From: Candidatus Peregrinibacteria bacterium UBA1369
Lineage (GTDB): Bacteria > Patescibacteriota > Gracilibacteria > UBA1369
Length of the DNA stretch: 64,000 nucleotides
Reading direction: 5' to 3'
Assembly: GCA_002305925.1 (NCBI GenBank)
Contig: DBRL01000010.1
Span: 214,346 to 278,345 of the forward strand
In this document: positions 1 through 9,507 of the stretch, piece after piece
Position numbering within the stretch: position 1 is the stretch's first letter
Layout of the letters: each line of letters opens with the position of its first letter
Notes under the pieces: model-generated
Databases searched by the model: none
What the model saw: the letters and a program-made list of their open reading frames with translations, nothing else
What the model was told of the DNA's origin: nothing
Position numbers and translations under genes: made by a program

Positions 1-204
1 CTGGCCCCTGTTGTTTTTTTTCAGAAGGCCGTGCTGCAGCAGTGCTCTGATATGGCTAAATGTGGTGTTGGAGGACCGGATATGCAGAATGGCACTGAGT
101 TCACGAATGGAAGGGAAATATCCCTCGCGACGATGAAAATTCCTGATTTGTCCAAGTATTTCTTTCTGCCTGGGCGTTGGTTTGCGCAACGACGATGAAA
201 CCAT
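1..204 (-). CDS. lexA: LexA-like repressor, N-terminal winged-helix part (cut by window start)
   Basis: An open frame runs from an ATG at 204 to the window edge (68 codons, no stop). The peptide has the shape of the LexA DNA-binding domain: TPRQKEIL near the start, then GYFPSIREL and a recognition-helix region RSSNTTFSHIRALLQHGLL, aligning with the LexA pattern 'RQ.E.L..I.......G..PS.REIA..L...S...V..HL..L...G.I'. LexA represses SOS genes and is inactivated by RecA-stimulated self-cleavage; the cleavage/dimerisation domain would lie outside the window. A Gram-positive-type SOS box lies 32 bases upstream within its promoter, which supports the identity. The C-terminal domain cannot be checked here. 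Confidence 0.82.
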   Translation of the reverse strand, partial: MVSSSLRKPTPRQKEILGQIRNFHRREGYFPSIRELSAILHIRSSNTTFSHIRALLQHGLLKKNNRGQ

Positions 205-227
205 GCTGGGAAGTTATGTTCCCAGTT

Positions 228-256
228 ATTATATAGAACGTTTGTTCTGTTGTGAA
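228..256 (-). promoter_or_regulatory. lexA promoter with SOS box in the spacer
   Basis: On the minus strand TTCACA (251-256) and TATAAT (228-233) are separated by exactly 17 bases. The spacer contains AGAACGTTTGTTCT (235-248), a palindrome with the GAAC-N4-GTTC core known for LexA boxes of Firmicutes and Actinobacteria. The position implies autorepression of the lexA-like gene. Confidence 0.8.
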
Positions 257-262
257 GTTTTT

Positions 263-1519
263 TTATTTACTGGCCAGCAGCTCTCTTTCCTCCGGTTTGC
301 TGGCGATGACCCGGCGCGTTTCGATTCGGCTATTGACCAGTGCAGAGAGACGGCTGCGCGTCTGTGGCCCGAAAACTCCTGCGCCTGGCGAGTTTTTGTC
401 GCTCAACAGCCCCTGACTTTGTTGAAATTTGAACACGGCATGTGCGGTCACCTCTCCATAATAACCGGTCGGTTCCAGACCAAAAAAGTGCAATTTGGCC
501 AATTCCGTCTGCAGTTCCACCACCGCCTGGCCGGAAGCCCCAGGTTCCAGGTCTGCGACCAAAAAACTCAGTCCGTTTCCGGCAAGAAGTACATTGTCTC
601 CGTATTGATCCTGATCAAGTGCCAGGGCTTTGGGAACAATCATTTGTTCAGCCGCATTCCCACTGTGCCCATGTTCGGTCTCAAGCGCCCGGCGAGTTTG
701 GGGGCCGAAATAACCTGCTCCGAACTCGTTCTCACTGTCAACAATGCCTTTGGCCAGCTGAAAATCAACTATCGCTCTGTACATCCCGGCGTCAAAACTG
801 TTGTCGATATCGCCGTTATAATAGTCCAGGTCGCGCAGTTTGCCCTTTATTTCTGCTATTTCCGGATTTTCGTCGCCATAGCCAAAGTCTTTTTGGAACT
901 GTTTGGCCACGGGTGACGTGGTTGCTCCATTTTGCCCTCCAGCCGGCGAAACGGCCGAGCCCGGAGAGATACCCGCCAGATCAATACTTTCCACTATGCT
1001 TTCGTCAATGCCGTATACCATTACCGTTACCGTGCGGCGTCCCCAGCCCAAGGCGCGGTTGAGGCCTTCGTCTCCATACCCCATCCAGACATCCAGACGG
1101 TCATGGGATTGCCCCCTGTGGCCGGCTGGTACGATTGCTCCGCCGCGATCATGTACCGCTACCGTGCCGATGCCGGGAATATGCATTTTGGTCCCGAAGG
1201 GTATGTTTTTAGGCGCGGCGATCATGCCCGGATAGACTGGCGTGCCGTCAGCCCCGTGGGTGCCGTTGCCGTTGAGTTTTTTGTCTGCTGCAAGTGAGCC
1301 CCGGATGTAGCGCTGTTGCCCCTCCACGGGAGAATAATAGGCGGTGATGGTAAATGTCTTTTCAAAAGGAAAAACTTGGACCGTGGGGTCCGAAAGCTCT
1401 CCATTTTCCTCCCCCGTTGCCGTGGCCGTAGCCAGTCCCACGAAGGCAAAGGAGGCCGTGGCAAAAGCCAGAAATATTGGCAGGGCAGCGTTGCTGATTG
1501 TATTGGTGATTGTTTTCAT
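263..1519 (-). CDS. Secreted 3D-domain protein with two peptidoglycan-binding domains
   Basis: The 418-residue product starts with a signal peptide (about 1-34, ending near ATATA). Residues about 55-170 form a 3D (Asp-Asp-Asp) double-psi beta-barrel like that of MltA-type and YuiC-like lytic enzymes: FTITAYYSP, then IPFGTKMHIPG, VAVHDRGGAI, RLDVWMG and GWGRRTVTV. Two PG_binding_1 repeats follow (about 210-285 and 320-405), each ending in a FGPQTR motif. It probably binds and may cleave cell-wall glycan outside the membrane; lytic activity is inferred from the 3D fold only. It is transcribed toward lexA, whose promoter begins before this gene's stop codon is fully cleared, so the two are likely separate units. 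Confidence 0.85.
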   Translation of the reverse strand: MKTITNTISNAALPIFLAFATASFAFVGLATATATGEENGELSDPTVQVFPFEKTFTITAYYSPVEGQQRYIRGSLAADKKLNGNGTHGADGTPVYPGMIAAPKNIPFGTKMHIPGIGTVAVHDRGGAIVPAGHRGQSHDRLDVWMGYGDEGLNRALGWGRRTVTVMVYGIDESIVESIDLAGISPGSAVSPAGGQNGATTSPVAKQFQKDFGYGDENPEIAEIKGKLRDLDYYNGDIDNSFDAGMYRAIVDFQLAKGIVDSENEFGAGYFGPQTRRALETEHGHSGNAAEQMIVPKALALDQDQYGDNVLLAGNGLSFLVADLEPGASGQAVVELQTELAKLHFFGLEPTGYYGEVTAHAVFKFQQSQGLLSDKNSPGAGVFGPQTRSRLSALVNSRIETRRVIASKPEERELLASK

Positions 1520-1558
1520 TTCTTTGGCTAAGCGATAATGAAATCTTTATATTATACC

Positions 1559-1588
1559 AAAAAAAAGGTCTATCGTCGTAGATAGGCC
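1559..1588 (-). terminator. Intrinsic terminator after the TraG-like gene
   Basis: Stem 1567-1574 / 1581-1588 (GGTCTATC against GATAGGCC, one G-T pair) with a six-base loop, followed on the minus strand by eight U (A run 1559-1566). It lies about 60 bases past the stop of the minus-strand operon. Confidence 0.75.
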
Positions 1589-1650
1589 TTGTCTAATATC
1601 TGTTTGATGTTTTGATTTAGTGGGGAAGATTAAGCTTGGGGAGGCAGATA

Positions 1651-4125
1651 TTAGGATTCGATAATGCCGATTCTTCTAGTAATTTCCCGTTCTACGAATT
1701 CCCTGTCCCGGCCGAATTTAAGCCTGGAAAGCTGTTTAATGGCTTCTCCAACCTTTTTGTCTCCGCTTGTGTCGAGCCAGGGTAGCGGGACGGAGATGGA
1801 AAATGGGATTGAGGGCTTGCCGTCGATGGATAACTTCATTACGCCCTTGAAGGCGTCAATATTGATCAGATCGTGATTGGTGAATACCGGGGCCATTTCT
1901 TTGGCCATGTATTCCGCGTCGGTGGCGCCAAGTTTGTAGCACATCATGGTGCCTACATTGCCGAAAACAGCGTCTTTGACCCGCGATTTCCCCTCCTCTC
2001 CCTCCAGCTGGGCAATGTACTGATGGGCCATGTTCAGCGAAAGACGGTACTTTCTGGCCTCGGAAAGAATGCTTTCGATGGAATCAGTGATGTAATTTTG
2101 GAATTCGTCGATATACATAAAGAAATCCTGGCGTTCTTCCTTGGCGAAACGCTGACGGCGCAGCGCGGCCATTTGCAGCTTGGAAACGATGATCAGACCG
2201 AGCAGCTTGGAGTTGATATCGCCCACCTCGCCCTTGGAGAGGTTCATCAGGAGGATTTTTTTGGTCTGCATCACATCGATGAAATCAAAGGCCGATTTGG
2301 TCTGACCAATGATGTTGCGCATCATTGAGTTGGTAATAAACTGACCGAATTTGGCGGCAAAATAGGGTATGATTTCCTGTTTCTCGCGGGCGCCGGTCTT
2401 GGCCATCTGATCGGTCCAAAACGATTTGACGACCGGATTTTTAACGTAAGTTACACGCTCGCGCTGGAAGTCATCGTCGGTAAAGAGGCGCACGATGTCG
2501 ACTATCGTTCCCCCTTCCGGGTGGGACATCAGAGTCAGACAGCCATTACGGAAGTAATCCTGGATACGGGGGCCAAAGATTTCATTGCCGAATAGTTTGA
2601 TCATGATATTCATGGCGTCCAGGGCCACCAGTTCTTTTTCATCGTCGGTATCGGCTTCCAGAAGGTTCAAGCCCATCGGGCGTGACTGGTCGGCCGGATT
2701 GAAATAGACCACATCATCGGCCCGGCTGCGGGGAATAAAGGGTAAATTGTCCTCGATCAGCGAACCGTGCGGGTCTACTATGGCCAAACCTTCGCCGTTG
2801 CGCAAATCCTGGCGGACCATGATTGAAAAGATCGAGGATTTTCCCGTGCCGGTCTGGCCAATGACATAAAAATGACGAAAGCGGTCTTCCCTTTTCATTC
2901 TGATTTCGTTGGTGACGCCGCGGAAATGATTGTGTCCAAGCAGTATTCCCTCCTTGGGCAGGTTTTGCGGGGCGGGGGCTATTTTGTAATTCTGCCAGTG
3001 GATGCCGGGAGTTTTGTTAAAACGGATATTGGGCAGGTGAAAGATAGAGGCCAGTTCCGGCGTGGAAAGAATGGCCGGGGCCCTTTTGATCATTTGGCGC
3101 CAGGGATAATGGAACTTTCTCAGGATGTAATCCTCGACGATTTTCCGCTCAGGATATTTCTTGACGCTGCTGAAGGCGTTGGCCTCCTGCGAATCATACT
3201 GGGCGAAAGTACTGTAAATGTTGGTCAGGTTGGATTTGGCTTCGTGGATATCCTTGGAGGTGCAAACAATACGAATAATGGTCTCGAAGCCCTTGCCCGA
3301 ATTTTTTTGTTCCAGATCCTTGACCTCCTCATCGGTGAGTGGCGTGGTGCGTCCGGGTGCTTCGGCTGATTTTTCTTTTTTATTGCCTGAAAAGAGAAAG
3401 CTGAAAAAAGCAGGGATCAGTTTGAGCGGATTGAGTTCAAGTTTTTTGCGTCCGGGTTTTTGGTTGACGATGTTTTTAGCCTCGTCACGTCCGGCTTTTT
3501 GCCAATGATCGACTGGACGGATCATGATTTGTATTACAGCTCCGTCCTCAAAGTTTAATTTGGAAAGTGCGTTGGTGATATTGTTGATTGGGTCAGAATT
3601 CAGACGCTGGTAGCTTTTGATTGGGTACATGAAATGTTTGGCCAGGGTCAGCTGCTTGGCGGCGACTTTGGAATCGGGTCGAAAAATATTATATTCTTCC
3701 TGCTGCTCGACGTAAGCATTGGGAAAGAATCCGGTAATCTGTTTTTCAACCAGGGAGTGAAGGTGTGCCGGAACGGCCAGGTAAAAAAAGATCTGATCTT
3801 CCAGCACCACGTATTCCAATGACAGGAAGTCTTCTCCGGTGAATTTGTTTTGCCATTTCCCCGAATAGATGGAATGGAGCGAGTCGAAAAGTTGGGCCAT
3901 CACACCAATGGCCTCCTTGAAGTCCTTGACGCCGCTGGCCTGTTCCAGATCCTGTTCCTCGCGGGTTTCTTTTTTGTCCATTTGCACACGCAGAAAAACC
4001 ATGCCCAGTGATCTTTTGAGGTTGCAGCGATAATTATACTGGTATTTGATCGAAAAATATGCCACAAGCAGGGCCAGAATCGCTCCGGTGAGAAAAAGCA
4101 GTGAATTGATTGTTTGTGCCAGCAT
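1651..4125 (-). CDS. TraG/VirD4-type membrane ATPase (type IV secretion DNA-binding domain)
   Basis: The 824-residue protein has one N-terminal membrane helix (about 7-26) and a long first half of unknown fold. A P-loop ATPase core of the TraD/VirD4/DUF87 group follows: Walker A GQTGTGKSS near residue 425, IVDPHGSLIED, and Walker B FFMYIDEFQNY near 671, followed by SEARKYRLSLNMAHQY, which is typical of these ATPases. The family couples DNA or protein substrates to type IV secretion or conjugation machines. No other secretion genes are nearby, so the partner is unknown. The start codon overlaps the aspS stop by one base (TAATG), which suggests translational coupling as last gene of the tsaE-dnaE-aspS operon. 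Confidence 0.83.
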   Translation of the reverse strand: MLAQTINSLLFLTGAILALLVAYFSIKYQYNYRCNLKRSLGMVFLRVQMDKKETREEQDLEQASGVKDFKEAIGVMAQLFDSLHSIYSGKWQNKFTGEDFLSLEYVVLEDQIFFYLAVPAHLHSLVEKQITGFFPNAYVEQQEEYNIFRPDSKVAAKQLTLAKHFMYPIKSYQRLNSDPINNITNALSKLNFEDGAVIQIMIRPVDHWQKAGRDEAKNIVNQKPGRKKLELNPLKLIPAFFSFLFSGNKKEKSAEAPGRTTPLTDEEVKDLEQKNSGKGFETIIRIVCTSKDIHEAKSNLTNIYSTFAQYDSQEANAFSSVKKYPERKIVEDYILRKFHYPWRQMIKRAPAILSTPELASIFHLPNIRFNKTPGIHWQNYKIAPAPQNLPKEGILLGHNHFRGVTNEIRMKREDRFRHFYVIGQTGTGKSSIFSIMVRQDLRNGEGLAIVDPHGSLIEDNLPFIPRSRADDVVYFNPADQSRPMGLNLLEADTDDEKELVALDAMNIMIKLFGNEIFGPRIQDYFRNGCLTLMSHPEGGTIVDIVRLFTDDDFQRERVTYVKNPVVKSFWTDQMAKTGAREKQEIIPYFAAKFGQFITNSMMRNIIGQTKSAFDFIDVMQTKKILLMNLSKGEVGDINSKLLGLIIVSKLQMAALRRQRFAKEERQDFFMYIDEFQNYITDSIESILSEARKYRLSLNMAHQYIAQLEGEEGKSRVKDAVFGNVGTMMCYKLGATDAEYMAKEMAPVFTNHDLINIDAFKGVMKLSIDGKPSIPFSISVPLPWLDTSGDKKVGEAIKQLSRLKFGRDREFVEREITRRIGIIES

Positions 4126-5894
4126 TAATTTGTTTGTTTGATTGCCAGTCCCAGCTCTTCAATGGTTTCCGCAGGGACGGACGAAGGTGCTCCAAGCATC
4201 AGATCCTTGGCCCGCGAGTCCTTTGGAAAAGCCATGACTTCGCGGATATTGGGCTCATCGCGGAAAATCATCAGCAGTCGTTCCACCCCGATGGCAAGAC
4301 CACCGTGTGGGGGGGCTCCAAATTCGAAGGCCTCAAGCAGATGGCCAAAGCGATTTTGTGCATCTTCGGGGCTGATCCGCAATAGTTCAAAGATCCGGCT
4401 TTGCAGTTTTTGGTCATGGATACGGATGCTGCCACCACCCAGTTCATAACCATTCAGTATTATATCATAGGCTTTGGCAATTGTCTTTTCGGGATGCCGA
4501 TCCAGATTTTCAAACTGGTCGTCGCGCGGGGCCGTAAAGGGGTGATGGGCGGCGGCTAGACTCCCGCTGATGGGGTCACTTTCAAAAAGCGGGAAATCGG
4601 TAACCCAGAGATAGGCCAGCTGGTCGCGATTACGCAAACCGAAGCGGTCGGCACAGGCCAGTCTGACCTGCCCCAGGGCATTGCAGACGGATTCGAAACC
4701 GCCGGCGCCAAAAAAGAGTATATCGCCCGGTTGCGCCGCAGAAATTCTGATTATTTCTTTCAATTCAGACTCGTTGAAATGTTTGACCAGGGAAGACTTC
4801 GGCCCCTCGGCCGTAATCTGAATATAGGCCAGTCCCTTCAAACCGTAAGTGCGAGCCAGCTCAGTGTATTGATCAATTTCCTTGCGGGTCAGCTCCAGCC
4901 CGCCCTGAACCCGGAGGCACTTGACAACCCCTCCCTGGGCGACGGCATCGCGGAAGACGCTAAAGCCTGTCTCTCCTGCCATTGTGGACAAATCAACTAT
5001 TTTCATCTCGAAGCGGATGTCAGGCTTGTCGGAGCCATAGCTTTCCATGGCCTCCTGCCAGGTGATACGTGGAAACGGTTTACTGAGAATTTTTTTACCT
5101 GGGACGAGTTGTTCGGTTATCTTCAGCAGCATTTTCTCGGTTAGGGACATCACATCCTGCTCGTCAATAAAGGACATTTCCAGATCCAGTTGAGTGAATT
5201 CGGGCTGCCGGTCACCGCGCAGGTCTTCGTCACGAAAGCAGCGTGCAAGCTGAAAATATCGGTCAAATCCCGCGACCATCAACAACTGTTTTAACTGTTG
5301 CGGCGACTGGGGCAGAACAAAAAAATTACCTGGATAAATTCTGGATGGGACCAGATACTCCCGACTGCCCTCGGGGGTACCCTTGATCAGTATCGGCGTT
5401 TCTATCTCCAAAAAATTTTCAGCGTCTAGCAGGTCGCGCATCATTTTGACGACGCGGTGCCGTTCGATAATATTGTCGCGCATTCTTTGGCGACGGAGGT
5501 CGAGGTAGCGGTATTTGAGACGGATCTCTTCATTGACATAGCCATCCTGGTCTATTTCAAAAGGTGTGGTTCGAGCGCGGTTCAGGATGGTGAAGTCCGT
5601 AATCAGCACTTCAATTTCTCCGGTGTCCATATTGGGGTTGGCCTGTCCTTCCGGCCTGCTGCGGACCAGGCCTGTAATTGCCACCACGTATTCATGTCTA
5701 ACTTCATTGGCGGTTTGATGGGCATTCGGGTACTTTTCCGGATCAGTGACAATTTGCGTCAGGCCATACCGGTCACGCAGATCGATGAAAACCACGCCGC
5801 CGTGATCCCTGCGGCGATGTACCCAGCCGCAAAGGCTGACCGTCTGACCTATTTCTGTGGCTCTCAACTGATTGTTGTGATGCGTTCTTTTCAT
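4125..5894 (-). CDS. aspS: Aspartyl-tRNA synthetase
   Basis: Charges tRNA-Asp (possibly also tRNA-Asn, which cannot be decided here). The protein is a full-length class IIb enzyme of about 589 residues. It has an N-terminal OB-fold (SLCGWVHRRRDHGGVVFIDLRD), motif 2 FRDEDLRGDRQPEFTQLD near residue 220, the bacterial GAD insertion, and motif 3 GLAIGVERLLM near 535. The ATG at 5894 (MKRTHHNNQLR) is preferred because the family begins this way; an in-frame GTG at 5912 would add six residues. It is 40 bases after dnaE and overlaps the next gene by one base. Confidence 0.95.
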   Translation of the reverse strand: MKRTHHNNQLRATEIGQTVSLCGWVHRRRDHGGVVFIDLRDRYGLTQIVTDPEKYPNAHQTANEVRHEYVVAITGLVRSRPEGQANPNMDTGEIEVLITDFTILNRARTTPFEIDQDGYVNEEIRLKYRYLDLRRQRMRDNIIERHRVVKMMRDLLDAENFLEIETPILIKGTPEGSREYLVPSRIYPGNFFVLPQSPQQLKQLLMVAGFDRYFQLARCFRDEDLRGDRQPEFTQLDLEMSFIDEQDVMSLTEKMLLKITEQLVPGKKILSKPFPRITWQEAMESYGSDKPDIRFEMKIVDLSTMAGETGFSVFRDAVAQGGVVKCLRVQGGLELTRKEIDQYTELARTYGLKGLAYIQITAEGPKSSLVKHFNESELKEIIRISAAQPGDILFFGAGGFESVCNALGQVRLACADRFGLRNRDQLAYLWVTDFPLFESDPISGSLAAAHHPFTAPRDDQFENLDRHPEKTIAKAYDIILNGYELGGGSIRIHDQKLQSRIFELLRISPEDAQNRFGHLLEAFEFGAPPHGGLAIGVERLLMIFRDEPNIREVMAFPKDSRAKDLMLGAPSSVPAETIEELGLAIKQTN

Positions 5895-5935
5895 AAATTT
5901 TGTTTGTTCCACGGAATTATAATGTCATTTTATAT

Positions 5936-8900
5936 TTATCCAAGAAGTTTTTCGACTTTCATCAGCAATTCTTCCCCACCGGAGATGTGCAGTCCGGTTT
6001 TGACGTTGACCGTCTGGCCGTCCTTGTTGACCAAAAGAACTACGGGCAGAGTGCCGGCATCACCGGAAAGTAATTGTTTTAATTGCTGCAGCGACCGGTC
6101 GCTGATCTGGGCAGGCAACCGGATGGTGACGCTATCTGAAGTTACGAGGATATGACGAAATTTTTTAGGTGATTTTTCAACTTCCTTTTGACTGCTGACC
6201 GAAAGCGGACTGGCCAGTTTCTCGAAATTTATGGAGGGAGTTTTTTTCAGCGACTTCTCCGCTGGATCATAAATTCCGGAAGTCTGTGCGTTTTTGATCA
6301 TTGTTTCCAGTGACATGCCCTTCATCTCCAGGACGGAAAGTTGTAGCTCGTTGCGTCTGAATTCCAGCTTCCCCAAGACCGTAAAAATCTGGTCTTCCCG
6401 TATTTTGAATTTCAATTCGGCATAGGTTCGGGGGAAAATCACCAGGGACAGTTTGCCCGTAGGATCCTCCAGTTCGGCATAGGCCATGGCTGTGCCCGAT
6501 TTGGTGATAATGGTTCGAATTGAGGTGAGCATACCGGCGAAACGGTGTTTTTTGCCAATATCCCGCTCGGTCAGGTCGCCGACAAATTTGGCTTTGCCAC
6601 GCAGATAGGCACCAAGTCCCTTCAATGGCGTCGATGATACAAACAGTCCGAGATATTCTTTTTCCTTTTTCAATTTTTCCATCACTCCGAGTGGAGCAAA
6701 TGGTTTTAATTCCAAAGTTCCAAGCAGTTCGCCCTCGTCATCCGCAAACAGTCCGGTCTGTCGATGGTCGGCTTGGCGGGCCTTTTCCTGATGTCGCGCG
6801 AATTCGGTGATCCTTTCATAATTTTCAGCGATCGTTCTTCGGTCGCCGAATTGATCCAGAGCGCCTGAATAGGCCAGACACTCAATAGTTTTCTTGTTGA
6901 CCAATTTGGAGGGGATTCTGGAGATCAGGTTTTCCAGTGAGCTGAACGGCCCATCCTGACTGCGTGACTCAATTATTAAATTGACCGCCCCCTCCCCCAA
7001 CCCCTTGATAGCGGCGAGACCAAAGCGTATTCGCCCTTCCTTCTCCACGGAGAAGGCCGTTTCGGATTCATTGATTGATGGAGGCAGCACCTCGATGCCC
7101 ATCTGGTCGCAATCGGCCATCTCCTGAATGATTTTGTCGGTATTGTCACTGTCAGACGTGAGCAGGGCAGCCATCAGCTCGGTGGAATAATGAGCCTTCA
7201 AATAGGAGGTACGGTAGGAAATCATGGCGTAGCAAGCTGCATGTGCTTTGTTGAAGCCATATCCGGCAAAGGGTTCGACTACCTTTTCAAAAATATTGCG
7301 GGCATGTTCCTGGCTGTGGCCGCACTTGATGGCTCCCTGGATAAACTTGTCCTTTTGTTCGGCGAGAGCTTTGGGGTCCTTTTTACCCACGGCGCGGCGC
7401 AAAATATCGGCTTGTCCCAGGCTGAAGCCGGCGAAATGCCGGGCAATCAGCAGGATCTGTTCCTGATAGATGGCGATGCCGTTGGTTTCCTTGAGAATAT
7501 CCTCGAATGATGGGTCAAGATATTTGATCGTTTCAGGCTTGTGTTTCCCCTCGATATATGAGGGAATCCATTCGAGCGGGCCGGGGCGGTAGAGTGAGAT
7601 CATGGCCACAATATCCTCAAAGCGGGTGGGTTTAAGCTCCCGTATGTAGCGACGCATACCCGACGATTCCAGCTGAAAGACTCCGGTGGTGTCGCCTCTC
7701 TGCAGGAGTTGAAAGGTTTTCTCATCGTTGAGGGGCAGCCGGCTGATGTCAATTTTCTTGCCAGTGCGTTTTTCAATCAGTTCAATGGCCTTTTCAATGA
7801 TGGTCAGGTTTTTCAGCCCCAGAAAGTCCATTTTCAGCAGCCCGATTTCCTCCAAATATTTCATCGAATACTGCGTGACAATACCGTCACTTCCGTCAGT
7901 GGCTTTTTGCAGCGGCGTGAAGTTTACCAAGGGGCGATCAGCGATAATCACCGCACAGGCATGTGTACCCGCGTGGCGGACGGTCCCTTCTAATTGGATT
8001 GCATTATCGAGCAGAGCGGCTGCGCGGGGATCGCTTTTGTAAATTTCACTGAGGGCTGGGTCTTTCTCCACGGAGACCTGCAGGGGGGCGTGTTTGCCGA
8101 GTACCGGTTGGGGCACGGCCTTGGCAATCCGGTCTACTTCCGAATAAGGGTACCCCATACCCCGTCCGACGTCACGTACGGCGGCTTTGGCGGACATGGT
8201 TCCATAGGTAATCACCTGTGAGACGCAATCCTTGCCATATTTGTTGATGGTATAGGCCAAAACTTCATGGCGACGATGGTCGGCAAAATCGATATCGATA
8301 TCGGGCATGGAGACACGATCCGGATTAAGAAAACGCTCGAAGACAAGTCCATGTTCCAGCGGGTCCAGCTCGGTTATTTTAAGTGTGTAGGCAATAATAG
8401 CTCCGGCGGCCGATCCGCGACCAGGCCCGACAACTATGCCATTGGATTTGGCATAGTTGATAAAATCCCAGACAATCAGGAAGTAGTCGTTGAAACCCAT
8501 TTTGTCCACAATATCCAGCTCATAGTTGAGCTGTTTCAGCGCTTTTTCCCGCTGTTCCTGTGGATACAGCTCGTCGAGCCCATTCAGGCAGAGCAGTCTC
8601 AAATATTCTTTTGAGGTTTCACCCTTGGGAGTTTGGAAGACGGGTATGAGAGACTGGCCAAATTCGATTTCCACTGTGCATTTCTCGGCTATGGCGGCGG
8701 TATTGTTTACAGCCTCGGGCAGGTCGGCAAAAAGATTTTCCATCTCCTCGCCCGGAACAAATGAATAATCACCAGGGTAGCGGGGACGTTTTTCGTCCAA
8801 TAAATTGGTCTGGTTGCCGATACAAAGCAAAATGTCCTGCGCGTTGGCGTCGGATGGTCTGGGGTAGTGCGGGCTGTGTGTGGCCACTAGAGGGATTGAT

Positions 8901-9487
8901 AGTTTTTGTCCCAGTGCGATCAGAGACGGTTCAATTTGGTTGTATTCTGGAATTTGGCTGTGGCGCTGAATTTCCAGAAAGTAATTTTCTCTGAACAATT
9001 TTTTGTACTGTAGGGCCAATTCTTCAGCGCCCTCCAGATCGCCGGACAGCAGCAGCCGCGAAAGTTGACCATCTTTGCTGCCGCTCATTACGATCAGTCC
9101 GGAAGAATGCTTTTTGAGAAGTTCGAAATCGATGCGAGGTTTGTCCAGATACCCCTCCAGCGAGGCCAGTGAGCTGAGCCAAAGCAGGTTGTGGTAGCCT
9201 TCGTTATTGTGGGCGAGTACGGTCAGACGACAGGTTTGAGCGGCACTTTCCGGAGTTTTTTCAAAGCGGGAATCGGGTGCTAGGTAAAATTCACAACCAA
9301 GAACTGGCTTGATACCTGCGTCCTTGGCTGCTTTATAAAATTCCACCAGACCGTACAAGTAGGCGTTGTCAGTCAGCCCGACGGCATGGAACCCCAGCTC
9401 CTTAGCCTTTTTCACAATATCCTTGGGCGAACCGAGCGCGTCCAGCATGCTGTAATGGGAATGCGTATTGAGATGGACGAATTTCAT
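5936..9487 (-). CDS. dnaE: DNA polymerase III alpha subunit
   Basis: Main replicative polymerase, 1183 residues, normal for DnaE. An N-terminal PHP domain begins with NTHSHYSMLDALGSP. The polymerase core shows PGRGSAAG near residue 354 and the catalytic acidic motif PDIDIDF near 395. A tandem helix-hairpin-helix region and a C-terminal OB-fold (near 985-1060, FAGMLTSIRTIITKSG) follow. It lies 20 bases after tsaE and just ahead of aspS in one minus-strand operon. No proofreading exonuclease domain is fused. Confidence 0.96.
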   Translation of the reverse strand: MKFVHLNTHSHYSMLDALGSPKDIVKKAKELGFHAVGLTDNAYLYGLVEFYKAAKDAGIKPVLGCEFYLAPDSRFEKTPESAAQTCRLTVLAHNNEGYHNLLWLSSLASLEGYLDKPRIDFELLKKHSSGLIVMSGSKDGQLSRLLLSGDLEGAEELALQYKKLFRENYFLEIQRHSQIPEYNQIEPSLIALGQKLSIPLVATHSPHYPRPSDANAQDILLCIGNQTNLLDEKRPRYPGDYSFVPGEEMENLFADLPEAVNNTAAIAEKCTVEIEFGQSLIPVFQTPKGETSKEYLRLLCLNGLDELYPQEQREKALKQLNYELDIVDKMGFNDYFLIVWDFINYAKSNGIVVGPGRGSAAGAIIAYTLKITELDPLEHGLVFERFLNPDRVSMPDIDIDFADHRRHEVLAYTINKYGKDCVSQVITYGTMSAKAAVRDVGRGMGYPYSEVDRIAKAVPQPVLGKHAPLQVSVEKDPALSEIYKSDPRAAALLDNAIQLEGTVRHAGTHACAVIIADRPLVNFTPLQKATDGSDGIVTQYSMKYLEEIGLLKMDFLGLKNLTIIEKAIELIEKRTGKKIDISRLPLNDEKTFQLLQRGDTTGVFQLESSGMRRYIRELKPTRFEDIVAMISLYRPGPLEWIPSYIEGKHKPETIKYLDPSFEDILKETNGIAIYQEQILLIARHFAGFSLGQADILRRAVGKKDPKALAEQKDKFIQGAIKCGHSQEHARNIFEKVVEPFAGYGFNKAHAACYAMISYRTSYLKAHYSTELMAALLTSDSDNTDKIIQEMADCDQMGIEVLPPSINESETAFSVEKEGRIRFGLAAIKGLGEGAVNLIIESRSQDGPFSSLENLISRIPSKLVNKKTIECLAYSGALDQFGDRRTIAENYERITEFARHQEKARQADHRQTGLFADDEGELLGTLELKPFAPLGVMEKLKKEKEYLGLFVSSTPLKGLGAYLRGKAKFVGDLTERDIGKKHRFAGMLTSIRTIITKSGTAMAYAELEDPTGKLSLVIFPRTYAELKFKIREDQIFTVLGKLEFRRNELQLSVLEMKGMSLETMIKNAQTSGIYDPAEKSLKKTPSINFEKLASPLSVSSQKEVEKSPKKFRHILVTSDSVTIRLPAQISDRSLQQLKQLLSGDAGTLPVVLLVNKDGQTVNVKTGLHISGGEELLMKVEKLLG

Positions 9488-9507
9488 TGGGTAAGGTGGG
9501 ATGGTCT

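Noticed and set aside
4125..5912. GTG at 5912 as aspS start
   Set aside because: It adds six residues not found in the family; ATG at 5894 gives the usual N terminus.
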